52,294 nt of DNA from Verrucomicrobiota bacterium (GTDB lineage Bacteria > Verrucomicrobiota > Verrucomicrobiia > Opitutales > Opitutaceae): the NCBI GenBank assembly GCA_030604905.1, contig JAUVVA010000013.1, positions 1 to 52,294 of the forward strand. Direction: 5' to 3'. Below are positions 27,627-35,275 of this stretch, piece by piece. The translations under genes and the position numbers were made by a program. Under the pieces are notes generated by a model that did no database searches, was not told where the DNA came from, and worked only from the letters and a program-made list of their open reading frames with translations. The stretch's first letter is position 1. The number at the start of each line of letters is the position of its first letter.

Positions 27627-28507
27627 GCCTCCCAGGGCCGGTGCGCCTCGCCGAGCGCGCGGTAGAGTTCCGGACGCCGTTGGTGAAACACGCGGCTGTT
27701 TTTTCGGAAACGCCTCAAGTCCGTCAGATCGATCGTCGCCGTGATGTAGTCCGTCTCCGGCTTCTCCGCGCGGGCCAGCACCGTCGCCGGAAAACGCGCC
27801 ACGATCGTGCCGTGACCATGCGCGGTGTTGGTGGCCACCACGGCCGTGTAGGTCTGGTAGGTCATGGTGCGCACCATGAAATCCTCCACCTCGCCCGCGC
27901 GACCGTTGATCCAGATCAGGATCTCCGCTCCCTGCAACGAGAGCACGTTCGGCACCTCCGGGAAGTAGCCGTCGTAGCAGGTGAACAACCCCACCTTGCC
28001 AAACTCGGTCGCAAAAACCGGCAGCGATGTCCCCAACTCCATGTTCGCCTCGAGCTCGTCGCCCCGCGCCGGCCAGAAGTAGGGCGGCTCGCCCACCGCC
28101 GCGTGCGTTTTCCGGTAGGCGCCAAGGATCTCGCCCCGCGAATCGAAAAGCAGCGCCGTGTTGAAGTAGCGACCATCCGGTAACACCTCGATACTGCCTA
28201 CGACCACGTGCATCCCGGCCGCGCGCGCCGCCTCGCCCACCCGCCGCGTCTCCGGCCCGGGCACCGCGATCCGGCCCAGATGGTATTCCGGCAGGACCAG
28301 CAGTCGCGCGCCGTCCGCCGCGGCGCGCCCGATGTAGTGCACCACATCGTCCACCGGCGTCCGCCCGGAGGCACCGGCGATCACCTGCACCGCCGCGACC
28401 TTGAGCGTCTCGCGCGCGGCCGCCGGCTCGGCGGCGCCTCGCGCCCCCGAGCAAATCAGACCGGCCACCCCGCACGCCAAGGTCAGAAGGAGCTTTTTCA
28501 TCATCAT
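27608..28507 (-). CDS. Secreted carbon-nitrogen hydrolase (nitrilase superfamily)
   Basis: 299 residues from the first of three consecutive ATGs (28507, 28504, 28501). The N-terminus MMMKKLLLTLACGVAGLICS is a signal peptide or lipoprotein-like leader, unusual for this mostly cytoplasmic family. The catalytic triad is visible: Glu in LLVLPEYHLG, Lys in GAYRKTHAA and Cys in GLFTCYDGYFPEV. Substrate unknown: amide, nitrile or carbamoyl group. It is divergent from the rhamnose-type operon, sharing operator site 4, which abuts its start codon. Confidence 0.88.
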   Translation of the reverse strand: MMMKKLLLTLACGVAGLICSGARGAAEPAAARETLKVAAVQVIAGASGRTPVDDVVHYIGRAAADGARLLVLPEYHLGRIAVPGPETRRVGEAARAAGMHVVVGSIEVLPDGRYFNTALLFDSRGEILGAYRKTHAAVGEPPYFWPARGDELEANMELGTSLPVFATEFGKVGLFTCYDGYFPEVPNVLSLQGAEILIWINGRAGEVEDFMVRTMTYQTYTAVVATNTAHGHGTIVARFPATVLARAEKPETDYITATIDLTDLRRFRKNSRVFHQRRPELYRALGEAHRPWEAYSARP

Positions 28508-28526
28508 GTATGTATCGTTTTATATA
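28508..28526. promoter_or_regulatory. LacI-type operator site 4
   Basis: GTATGTATCGTTTTATATA with the same ATCGTT core and AT arms as sites 1-3. Immediately upstream of the nitrilase-like ATG (minus) and 104 bp before the DapA-like gene (plus). On the minus strand a TATAAA within it lies 11 nt before the first ATG, again implying a very short leader. Confidence 0.68.
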
Positions 28527-28630
28527 AGCGCTTGCCTGCAACCCGAAAAACACCAAAACCGACCCCGCGAACAGAAACTCCGGCGCTCCCCTCCGCCCCT
28601 CGCTCCGCCTCGCGCGGCCACACCCGCCCC

Positions 28631-29614
28631 ATGCCGCTTCCGCCCCTCGCTCCCCTTCCCGCCGCAACGACTCCCGCTCCCGGAGTGCTCCCGGTGCTGC
28701 CGACGCCCTTCGACGAGCACGACGAGATCATTCCGGAAGCCCTCGCGGGCCAGATCGAGTTCGCCCACCGCTGCGGGGTCACCCTGGTCTGTCTGCCCGC
28801 CTTTGGCAGCGAGTTCTACAAGCTCGACGGCGCCGAGCGCGACCGCCTCATCGCCGCCGCCTCCACCGCCGCGCGCGGCCGCGTGGGCCTCGTGGTGCAG
28901 TGCAACCACGGCCACGCGCGTCATGCCGCCGCACTCGCCCGGCGCGCCGAAGACCAAGGCGCGGCCCTTGTCGCCACCGCCCTCCCCCGCGCCCTTCCCG
29001 CCTCCGAGCCCTCCCTCATCGAGCATGCCGTCGCCGTGGCGAGCGCCACTCGCCTGCCCGTACTCCTCCAGGACTGGAACCCCGCGGGCCCCTCGCTCAC
29101 GGCCGCCGCCGTCGGGCGCGTCGCCGATCGATGCGCGAACCTCGCCTACCTCAAGCTTGAGGAGCCCGCCATCGCCCACACCTGCGCCGAACTGCGCGAG
29201 CGGCACGGCGACCGCGTGCGCGTGCTCTCCGGCTGGGGCGGCCTGTATCTTCAGGAGCAGCTCGCGGGCGGCATCGCCGGCGTCATGCCCGGCCTGCCCT
29301 TGGCGGATGTCTTCCAGGCCGTGTGGCGCGCCCATCTCGCCGACGCCCACGCCCGCGTTTACCGCCTCCACGCGCTGCTGCTCCCCTACATCCAGTTCAG
29401 CCTCCGCAATCTCGAGCACTTCCACCACTGCGAGAAAACCCTCTCCGTCCGCCGTGGCGTGCTCCCCTCCGCCCGCGTCCGCGAACCCACCGTGGCGCTT
29501 CACCCCGCCGAGACGGACTACCTCGACCGCCTGATCGGCCGTCTGCTCGACGCCCTCACCGCCGAGGGCTTTGCGCGACGCCCGCTTGATCACCCCGCTC
29601 CCCCGCCCCCATGA
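28631..29614 (+). CDS. DapA-family (class I) aldolase, possible L-2-keto-3-deoxyrhamnonate aldolase
   Basis: 327 residues from ATG 28631. Barrel start GVLPVLPTPFDEHDEIIPEA, then VTLVCLPAFGSEFYKL (where GTTGE is usual in DapA) and the Schiff-base lysine in LAYLKLEEPA. The Tyr of the usual YNxP motif is not present; the segment reads PVLLQDWNPAG. Members cleave or form 2-keto acids. By context it may split a keto-deoxy sugar acid into pyruvate and an aldehyde. First gene of a six-gene plus-strand operon; its TGA overlaps the next ATG (ATGA at 29611). Confidence 0.85.
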   Translation: MPLPPLAPLPAATTPAPGVLPVLPTPFDEHDEIIPEALAGQIEFAHRCGVTLVCLPAFGSEFYKLDGAERDRLIAAASTAARGRVGLVVQCNHGHARHAAALARRAEDQGAALVATALPRALPASEPSLIEHAVAVASATRLPVLLQDWNPAGPSLTAAAVGRVADRCANLAYLKLEEPAIAHTCAELRERHGDRVRVLSGWGGLYLQEQLAGGIAGVMPGLPLADVFQAVWRAHLADAHARVYRLHALLLPYIQFSLRNLEHFHHCEKTLSVRRGVLPSARVREPTVALHPAETDYLDRLIGRLLDALTAEGFARRPLDHPAPPPP

Positions 29615-30375
29615 ACCCCACCGATAAGCCCGTCGCCCTCGTCACCGGTTCCTCCAGCGGCATCGGCGCCGCCCTCGCTCGCCGCCTCGCCGCCGAAGGC
29701 CACCACGTGCTCGTCAACGCCCGCTCGGAAAACGCCGGCGCCCGCGCCACGCTCGCCGCCATCCACGCGGCCGGCGGCAGCGGCGAACTCGCGATCGCCG
29801 ACCTCGCCGATCTCTCCGCCATCCGCACGCTCTTCGCCACGATCCGCCAACGGCACGGCCGCATCGACGTGCTGGTGAACAACGCCGGCATCTGCCCCTT
29901 CCGCGAGTGGCACGAGATCACCCCCGAGGATTGGGACCAAACCCACCACACCAACCTCCGCGCCGGCTTTTTCTGCACCCAGGAGGCGGCGAAGCTCATG
30001 GTCGAGACCAAGACCGCCGGCCGCATCATCGCCATCAGCTCCATCTCCGCGCTCAAAGGCGGCACGGTGCAGGCCCACTACTGCCCGACCAAGGGCGGCC
30101 AGATCTCGATGATGAACGCCTTCGCGGTCTGCCTCGGCCCCCACGGCATCACCTGCAACTCCGTCCTGCCCGGCACCATCGAGACCCCCATCAACGCCGA
30201 CTACCTCTCCGTCGCGCAAAACCGCCTCAACCTCGAACGGCAGACCTGCGTGGGCTACATCGGCCTGCCCGACGACGTCGCCGGCCTCGTCGCCTTCCTC
30301 GCCCGTCCCGAGGCCCGCTACATCACCGGCGCCGCCATCTTGGTCGATGGCGGCGAGTTCGTGCACCACCTCTGA
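29611..30375 (+). CDS. SDR oxidoreductase, possible L-rhamnose/L-fucose 1-dehydrogenase
   Basis: 254 residues. Classical short-chain dehydrogenase: TGSSSGIG nucleotide motif (residues ~12-19), NNAG, Ser in IAISSISALKGG, YCPTK (Tyr-x3-Lys) and a C-terminal TGAAILVDGG. ATGA overlap with the aldolase gene indicates translational coupling. In the non-phosphorylative rhamnose pathway this would oxidise the sugar to the aldonolactone; that role is inferred from the neighbours. Confidence 0.9.
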   Translation: MNPTDKPVALVTGSSSGIGAALARRLAAEGHHVLVNARSENAGARATLAAIHAAGGSGELAIADLADLSAIRTLFATIRQRHGRIDVLVNNAGICPFREWHEITPEDWDQTHHTNLRAGFFCTQEAAKLMVETKTAGRIIAISSISALKGGTVQAHYCPTKGGQISMMNAFAVCLGPHGITCNSVLPGTIETPINADYLSVAQNRLNLERQTCVGYIGLPDDVAGLVAFLARPEARYITGAAILVDGGEFVHHL

Positions 30376-30402
30376 GATTTCCCCGTCCCCCCGCCCCGAA
30401 CC

Positions 30403-31188
30403 ATGTCCTCTTCCTCCCCCCTATACACCGTCCGCATCTTTCCCACCGCCCAGATCGACGTGCCCGCGCCCGAGGTCTTCTGGATGGAGCGTTTCGCCCA
30501 CTGGACGACGCTCCGCTTTCTCACCGCCGTCATCCAGGGCGGCGGCAAGACCGTCGTGCTCAACACCGGCTTCCCCGAGGACATCGCGCCGCTGGCCAAG
30601 GCCTGGGGCGACTTCCTCGGCCCCCGCGCCGTTCTCGAACGCCCCGACGAGTGGCGCCCCGCCCGCGCCCTCCCCGCCGCCGGCATCGATCCGGCCGGGG
30701 TGGACCTCGTATTGATTTCCCCGATACAACTCTACGCCACCGGCAACCTGCGACTCTTTCCCAAGGCCCGTTTCGGCTTCTCCAGGCGCGGCTGGATCGA
30801 GGATCTCATCGCCCACGACTACCGCCACCACGTGCCCCGCCAGGGCTGCATTTCCGACGAGGACTTTTTCTGGCTGCTCGGGCCCGCCCGCGACCGCCTC
30901 CTCCTGCTCGACGACCTGCACGAGCCGCTCCCCGGCATCCGCTGCCGCTGGGTGGGCGGGCACCACCGCTCCTCCTTCGCCGTCGAGGTCGATACCGCCC
31001 GCGGCACCGTCATCCTCTCCGACGCCGCCTTCCACCTCGAGAATCTGGAGAAGGACATCCCCATCGGCATCGCCGAAAGCATCATCGAGTGCCACCACGC
31101 CTACGCCCGCTTCCGCGAAGCCGACGTTTTCGTGCCGCTCTACGATCCGAAGAACTGGGAACGCTTCCCCGACGGTCGCGTCGCCTGA
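30403..31188 (+). CDS. Metallo-beta-lactamase-fold protein lacking the HxHxDH motif
   Basis: 261 residues. The frame matches MBL-fold lactonases: a VVLNTGF segment, then VDLVLISPIQLYATGNLRLF aligning to the family V-D-x-V-x-x-T-H-L-H-x-D-H-x-G-N-x-x-L-F. All four ligands are therefore replaced (Pro, Gln, Tyr, Ala for H, H, D, H). The later GGHHRSS and ILSDAAF segments keep His and Asp. It sits between the first dehydrogenase and the dehydratase, exactly where a lactonase gene is expected. It may be a pseudo-enzyme, a metal-free lactonase or a differently liganded one. Starts at ATG 30403, 27 bp after the SDR gene. Confidence 0.78.
   Translation: MSSSSPLYTVRIFPTAQIDVPAPEVFWMERFAHWTTLRFLTAVIQGGGKTVVLNTGFPEDIAPLAKAWGDFLGPRAVLERPDEWRPARALPAAGIDPAGVDLVLISPIQLYATGNLRLFPKARFGFSRRGWIEDLIAHDYRHHVPRQGCISDEDFFWLLGPARDRLLLLDDLHEPLPGIRCRWVGGHHRSSFAVEVDTARGTVILSDAAFHLENLEKDIPIGIAESIIECHHAYARFREADVFVPLYDPKNWERFPDGRVA
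30709..30727. repeat. 19-bp GTATT-N9-GATAC palindrome-like word
   Basis: GTATTGATTTCCCCGATAC, one mismatch from the exact form, in frame as GTA TTG ... ATA. It falls precisely on the codons that replace the HxHxDH motif of the MBL-fold gene. Confidence 0.4.
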
Positions 31189-31211
31189 TCTCCGCCCGCC
31201 CCGCTCCCCGC

Positions 31212-32378
31212 ATGAAAATCACCGAGATCAGCGTCACCAACCTCCGCTTCTCCCGCGAGCCCGACACCCTGAAGCGAAACCTGTGCACTCCCACCTCCAA
31301 GTTCCGCGGCCCGGGCGACGCCGCCCGCGCCTGGTTTGGCCCCGCCGCGCTCGCGCTTGTGGAACTGCGCACCGACACGGGTCTCGTCGGTCACGGCAGC
31401 ATCGGCGGCTTCACCTCCGCCGGCCGCGACGTGGTCGAGACCTACCTCGCCCCGCTCGTCCTCGGCGAATCGCCCTTCGACGTGGAGCTGCTGCAGGACA
31501 AGATGTATCGCTCCACCGTCCGCTTCGGGCGCAAGGGCGTGGTCGTCGCCGCCATCAGCGCCATCGACATCGCCTGCTGGGATCTGATGGGCAAATTTCT
31601 CAAGCAGCCCGTTTACAACCTGCTCGGCGGACGCACCAAGCCCCGCGTCCGCGCCTACGCCAGCCGCCTCTACGCCCTCGAGGACCTCGACGCGCTCGCC
31701 GCCGAGGCGCGCGGCTACGTCGCCCAGGGCTTCACTGCGCTCAAACAACGCTTCGGCTTCGGCCCGACCGACGGCGCCGAGGGCATGCGCCGAAACATCG
31801 AGCTCATCCGCACGGTGCGCGAGGCCGTCGGCGACGACATCGAACTCGCCGCCGACGCCTACATGGGCTGGGACCTCGCCTACGCCGCCGAGATGGAGCG
31901 CCGCCTCCGCCCCTACCACCTGTCGTGGATCGAGGAGCCCTTTCCGCCCGACGCCCTCGGCAGCTACGTGCAGCTACGCCAAAAATCCGAGACACGCATC
32001 AGCCACGGCGAACACGAATACACCATCCACGGCTTCAAGCAGCTCATCGAGCTCGGCACCGCCGATATCCTTCAGCCCGACGCCAACCGCGTCGGCGGCA
32101 TCACCGCGATGAAGAAGATCTGCGCCCTCGCCGAGGCCGCCGACCTCCCCGTCTATCCGCACTCCAACGAGGCCCACAACTTCCACGTCATCGTCTCCCA
32201 GTCCAACTGCCCGCTCGTGGAGTATTTCCCCGACGTCGAGCCCGACACCGGCAACGAGCTTTTCTGGAAAGTCTTCCGCGGCGAGCCGCGCGCCGAGCGA
32301 GGCCACCTCGCCCCCAACCCCGCGCCGGGCCTCGGCATCGAGCCCGACCCCGCGGTCATCTCCGCCTACCGCATCTAG
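31212..32378 (+). CDS. L-rhamnonate dehydratase-like enolase-superfamily enzyme
   Basis: 388 residues from ATG 31212. Enolase-superfamily ligands are in order: Asp in ELAADAYMGWDL, Glu in WIEEPFPPD, Glu in SHGEHEYT. The Asp-His dyad appears as LQPDANRVGGITAMKK and YPHSNEAHNFH. The GEHE, DxNRVGGIT and NELFWKVFRGEP segments are what I recall for RhmD rather than galactonate or mandelate enzymes. It dehydrates the aldonate to 2-keto-3-deoxy-L-rhamnonate. It starts 23 bp after the MBL-like gene. Confidence 0.88.
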   Translation: MKITEISVTNLRFSREPDTLKRNLCTPTSKFRGPGDAARAWFGPAALALVELRTDTGLVGHGSIGGFTSAGRDVVETYLAPLVLGESPFDVELLQDKMYRSTVRFGRKGVVVAAISAIDIACWDLMGKFLKQPVYNLLGGRTKPRVRAYASRLYALEDLDALAAEARGYVAQGFTALKQRFGFGPTDGAEGMRRNIELIRTVREAVGDDIELAADAYMGWDLAYAAEMERRLRPYHLSWIEEPFPPDALGSYVQLRQKSETRISHGEHEYTIHGFKQLIELGTADILQPDANRVGGITAMKKICALAEAADLPVYPHSNEAHNFHVIVSQSNCPLVEYFPDVEPDTGNELFWKVFRGEPRAERGHLAPNPAPGLGIEPDPAVISAYRI

Positions 32379-32393
32379 ACCCCGCTCTCCACC

Positions 32394-33131
32394 ATGTCCT
32401 CTTCTCCCGTAGCCATCATCACCGGCGGCGCCAGCGGTCTTGGCCTCGCCCTCGCCAAGCGCCTCGCCGCGCACGGCACCCACCTCCTTCTCGTGGACCT
32501 CGATAGCGCCAAGCTCGAACAGGCCCGCGCCGAGATCGGCGAGACCTGCCACACGCTCCGGCTCGACGTCACCGACGCGCCCGCCGTCGCATCCGCCTTC
32601 GCCGCGCTTGCCGCCTCGCAAGGCCGGATCGACATCCTCGTCAACTGCGCCGGCATCACCGGTCTCACCAACCGCAAAAGCCACGAGGTGGACCTCGCCG
32701 ACTTTGACCGCGTCATGAACCTCAACGTCCGAGGCTGCTTCCTCACCTCCCGCGCGGTCATACCCCACATGCTCGCCCGCGGCTACGGACGCATCCTCCA
32801 CATCGCCTCCATCGCCGGCAAAGAGGGCAACGCCGGCATGGCCGCCTACTCCGTTTCCAAGGCCGCCGTCATCGGCCTCGCCAAGGTCCAGGGCAAGGAA
32901 TACGCCGGCACCGGCCTCACCATCAACGCGCTCGCCCCGGCCGTCATACGCACGCCGATGGTCGAGGCCATGCCGGACGAACAGGTGCGCTACATGACGG
33001 AAAAAATTCCCATGAAACGCTGCGGCACGCTCGAGGAATTCGCCGCCATGGCCGAGTTCATCGTCTCGCCCGAAAACAGCTTTTGCACCGGCTTCACCTT
33101 CGACCTTTCCGGCGGCCGGGCCGTGTATTGA
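32394..33131 (+). CDS. SDR oxidoreductase, possible 2-keto-3-deoxy-L-rhamnonate 4-dehydrogenase
   Basis: 245 residues. TGGASGLG cofactor motif, NCAG, catalytic Ser in HIASIAGKEGN and YSVSK. Placed after the dehydratase and before an FAH hydrolase, the order expected for the diketo-hydrolase branch of rhamnose/fucose oxidation. Starts 15 bp after the dehydratase. Confidence 0.9.
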   Translation: MSSSPVAIITGGASGLGLALAKRLAAHGTHLLLVDLDSAKLEQARAEIGETCHTLRLDVTDAPAVASAFAALAASQGRIDILVNCAGITGLTNRKSHEVDLADFDRVMNLNVRGCFLTSRAVIPHMLARGYGRILHIASIAGKEGNAGMAAYSVSKAAVIGLAKVQGKEYAGTGLTINALAPAVIRTPMVEAMPDEQVRYMTEKIPMKRCGTLEEFAAMAEFIVSPENSFCTGFTFDLSGGRAVY

Positions 33132-33163
33132 TTGAGCGATTACAACCAAGCTCCCCCCTTCCC

Positions 33164-33970
33164 TTGAAAATCATCCGCTACCAAGACCCCCGCGGCACCA
33201 TCCACCACGCCGCCTTGCAGCCCGACGGCTCCGCCCTCCGCCTTGAGGGCGATCTCTACGCCGACCTCCGGCCCACCGGCGAACGAGCCGAGGTCGCCCG
33301 CCTGCTCGCGCCGCTCGTGCCGTCCTCCATTCTCTGCATCGGCCTAAACTACCGCCGCCACGCCGCCGAGAGCGGTCTAAAGCCGCCCGAGGTGCCCGTG
33401 CTTTTCGTCAAAGGCGTCAACACCCTCCAACACCCGAACGAACCGATACTCCTCCCCACCCACCTTCGCAGCGACGAGGTGGACTACGAATGCGAACTCG
33501 CCGTCGTGATCGGCAAGGCCTGCAAAAACGTCACCCGCGACCGTGCCCTCGACCATGTCCTCGGCTACACCTGCGCCAACGACGTCAGCGCGCGCGACTG
33601 GCAGCTCAAGAAAGGCGGCGGGCAGTGGTGCCGCGGCAAGTTTTTCGACACCTTTGCGCCGCTCGGTCCCTGCCTCGTCACCACGGATGAGATCCCGGAT
33701 CCCAACGCGCTGCGCATCCGCACCCTGCTCAACGGAGAGGCGGTGCAAGACTGGAGCACCGACGACATGATTTTCGACGTGCCGGCGCTGATCGAATTCC
33801 TGAGCGGCAGCACGACGCTGCTGCCGGGGACGGTGATTCTCACCGGCACGCCCCACGGCGTGGGCATGGCGCAGAAGCCCGAGCCGCGCTGGCTGCGTGC
33901 CGGCGACACCGTCTCCATCGAAATCGAGCGGATTGGCACGCTGACCAACCCCGTGCGCGAGGAAGCCTAG
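33164..33970 (+). CDS. Fumarylacetoacetate hydrolase-family protein, possible 2,4-diketo-3-deoxyrhamnonate hydrolase
   Basis: 268 residues with a TTG start at 33164; no in-frame ATG fits, since the upstream open frame lies inside the preceding gene, and MKIIRYQDPRG matches family N-termini. FAH landmarks: ILCIGLNYRRHAAE, metal ligands in VDYECELAVVIGK, NDVSARDWQ, and GTPHGVGM near the C-terminus. It hydrolyses a C-C bond, here probably giving pyruvate and L-lactate. Last gene of the operon; 184 bp of noncoding sequence follow before folB, holding a short GC hairpin without a T run. Confidence 0.88.
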   Translation: MKIIRYQDPRGTIHHAALQPDGSALRLEGDLYADLRPTGERAEVARLLAPLVPSSILCIGLNYRRHAAESGLKPPEVPVLFVKGVNTLQHPNEPILLPTHLRSDEVDYECELAVVIGKACKNVTRDRALDHVLGYTCANDVSARDWQLKKGGGQWCRGKFFDTFAPLGPCLVTTDEIPDPNALRIRTLLNGEAVQDWSTDDMIFDVPALIEFLSGSTTLLPGTVILTGTPHGVGMAQKPEPRWLRAGDTVSIEIERIGTLTNPVREEA

Positions 33971-34154
33971 TCGCCCCGCGCGCGAAGGTCCGCCCCCGTA
34001 GGCCCGGATCGCTATCGGCTCGCAAGACAGGTAAAGCCTCTCCGCCCTTGGGCGGACGGAAGACGCGCGTTCGTTTGTCTTTGCCCCCTCTGGCACGCGG
34101 CGCTTGCGTCGGCGCCGTCCGGTTTGACCCCGGCGCCCGCCACTTCACTTAGCC

Positions 34155-34520
34155 ATGCTCGCCACCATCCGCCTCAAGCAAATGCGTTTCCACGCCCGCC
34201 ACGGCGTCGCACCCGAGGAGGCCGCGCTCGGGCAACAATGGATCATCGACCTCGATCTCGTGGTCGACATCGCCCAGGCCGCCGCCACCGACGAGCTCGA
34301 GCACACCGTCAACTACGCCGACGTGTATTCACTCTGTCAGGACATTGTGGTCAACGAGCGCTTCGCCCTCGTGGAAACCCTCGCCAACCACCTCCTCTCC
34401 TCCGTCCTCTCCGCCCACCCCCGGGTCAGGTCCGCCACCGTGACGATACACAAACCCCAGGCCCCCATCCCCGGCATCCACGACGGCATCTCGATCACCA
34501 CCACCCTCGCCCGCAACTAG
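34155..34520 (+). CDS. folB: Dihydroneopterin aldolase
   Basis: 121 residues, the normal FolB length. MRFHARHGVAPEEAALGQQW contains the family Gly-Val/Glu region, followed by VNYADVYSL and VTIHKPQAPIPG. It converts 7,8-dihydroneopterin to 6-hydroxymethyl-dihydropterin in folate synthesis. It precedes folK, separated by heptamer repeats. Confidence 0.93.
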   Translation: MLATIRLKQMRFHARHGVAPEEAALGQQWIIDLDLVVDIAQAAATDELEHTVNYADVYSLCQDIVVNERFALVETLANHLLSSVLSAHPRVRSATVTIHKPQAPIPGIHDGISITTTLARN

Positions 34521-34532
34521 GCGTTGGGCATT

Positions 34533-34692
34533 GGTGGTTGGTAGTTGGTAGTTGGTAGTTGGTAGTTGGTAGTTGGCCGTTCGCCGCCGCCCGCTTCATT
34601 CGTCATCCGTCATTCGTCCCTGGTCATTGGGCCTTGGTCATTGGGCCTTGGTCATTGGTCATTCGTCATTGGTCATTCGTCATTCGTCATTC
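34533..34692 (+). repeat. Two in-register heptamer arrays between folB and folK
   Basis: Array 1 (34533-34581): seven 7-mers, five of them exactly GGTAGTT. Array 2 (34595-34692): fourteen perfectly phased 7-mers, mostly GTCATTG/GTCATTC with GGCCTTG variants. They share the GTC-centred period with elements A and B. Translating them gives meaningless strings such as FVIRHSSLVIG. Confidence 0.85.
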
Positions 34693-34706
34693 CGCCGCCG
34701 CCGTCC

Positions 34707-35255
34707 TTGCTCCCCCCTGCCACATCCTCTTCCGCAAACTCGCCCCGCCCCGCCCCCGCCCCGGCCCCCTCGGCGGCGGCGGAGGCCTATGTCGCGCTGG
34801 GCTCCAACCTCGGGGATCGCCGCGCCCACCTCGAGGCCGCCTTTGCCGCGCTCGATGCCCTGCCCGGCACGCGCCTGCTCGCCCGCTCCTCGCTCTACGA
34901 GACGCCCCCGCTCGGCCCGGCCGGGCAACAAGACTACCTCAACGCCGCCGCCGCCCTCTCCACCACCCTCGCCCCCGAGGCGCTGCTCGACGCCCTGCTC
35001 TCCATCGAGGTAGCCCGCGGTCGCGTGCGGCGCGAGCGCTGGGGCCCCCGCACCCTCGACCTCGATCTCCTGCTCCACGGCGACACCGCGCTGCAGACCC
35101 CGCGCCTCACCTTGCCCCATCCCGCCATGCTCGGGCGCGCCTTCGTGCTGGCGCCGCTCTGCGAGCTCGCGCCGGACCTCGTGCTCGCCGGCCGCAGCCT
35201 CGCGCAACACCTCGCGCTGCTCGACCAAGCCGGCATTCGTCGCTTGGCTGACTGA
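34707..35255 (+). CDS. folK: HPPK, 2-amino-4-hydroxy-6-hydroxymethyldihydropteridine pyrophosphokinase
   Basis: About 182 residues from a TTG at 34707. The frame is open from ATG 34566, but that stretch only translates the heptamer array, so a start after the array is preferred. The exact start is uncertain because no in-frame ATG follows the array. Core motifs: YVALGSNLGDRRAHLEAAFA, SSLYETPPLG, then RWGPRTLDLDLLLHGD (the GPRxLDxDLL signature) and LPHPAMLGRAFVLAPL. It transfers pyrophosphate to the pterin after FolB. rnc starts 20 bp downstream. Confidence 0.88.
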   Translation: MLPPATSSSANSPRPAPAPAPSAAAEAYVALGSNLGDRRAHLEAAFAALDALPGTRLLARSSLYETPPLGPAGQQDYLNAAAALSTTLAPEALLDALLSIEVARGRVRRERWGPRTLDLDLLLHGDTALQTPRLTLPHPAMLGRAFVLAPLCELAPDLVLAGRSLAQHLALLDQAGIRRLAD

Positions 35256-35275
35256 CTCGCTCCTCCGCCCACCGC

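Noticed and set aside
34041-34056. Hairpin TCCGCCCTTGGGCGGA after the sugar-acid operon
   Set aside because: Good stem with a CTTG-type loop but no T run; too weak to call a terminator.
34533-34692. CRISPR-like array
   Set aside because: Units are 7 bp with no spacers; a simple heptamer repeat, not a CRISPR.
34566-34706. ATG-started N-terminal extension of FolK
   Set aside because: It only translates the heptamer arrays (FVIRHSS-type repeats) and is not related to any HPPK N-terminus.
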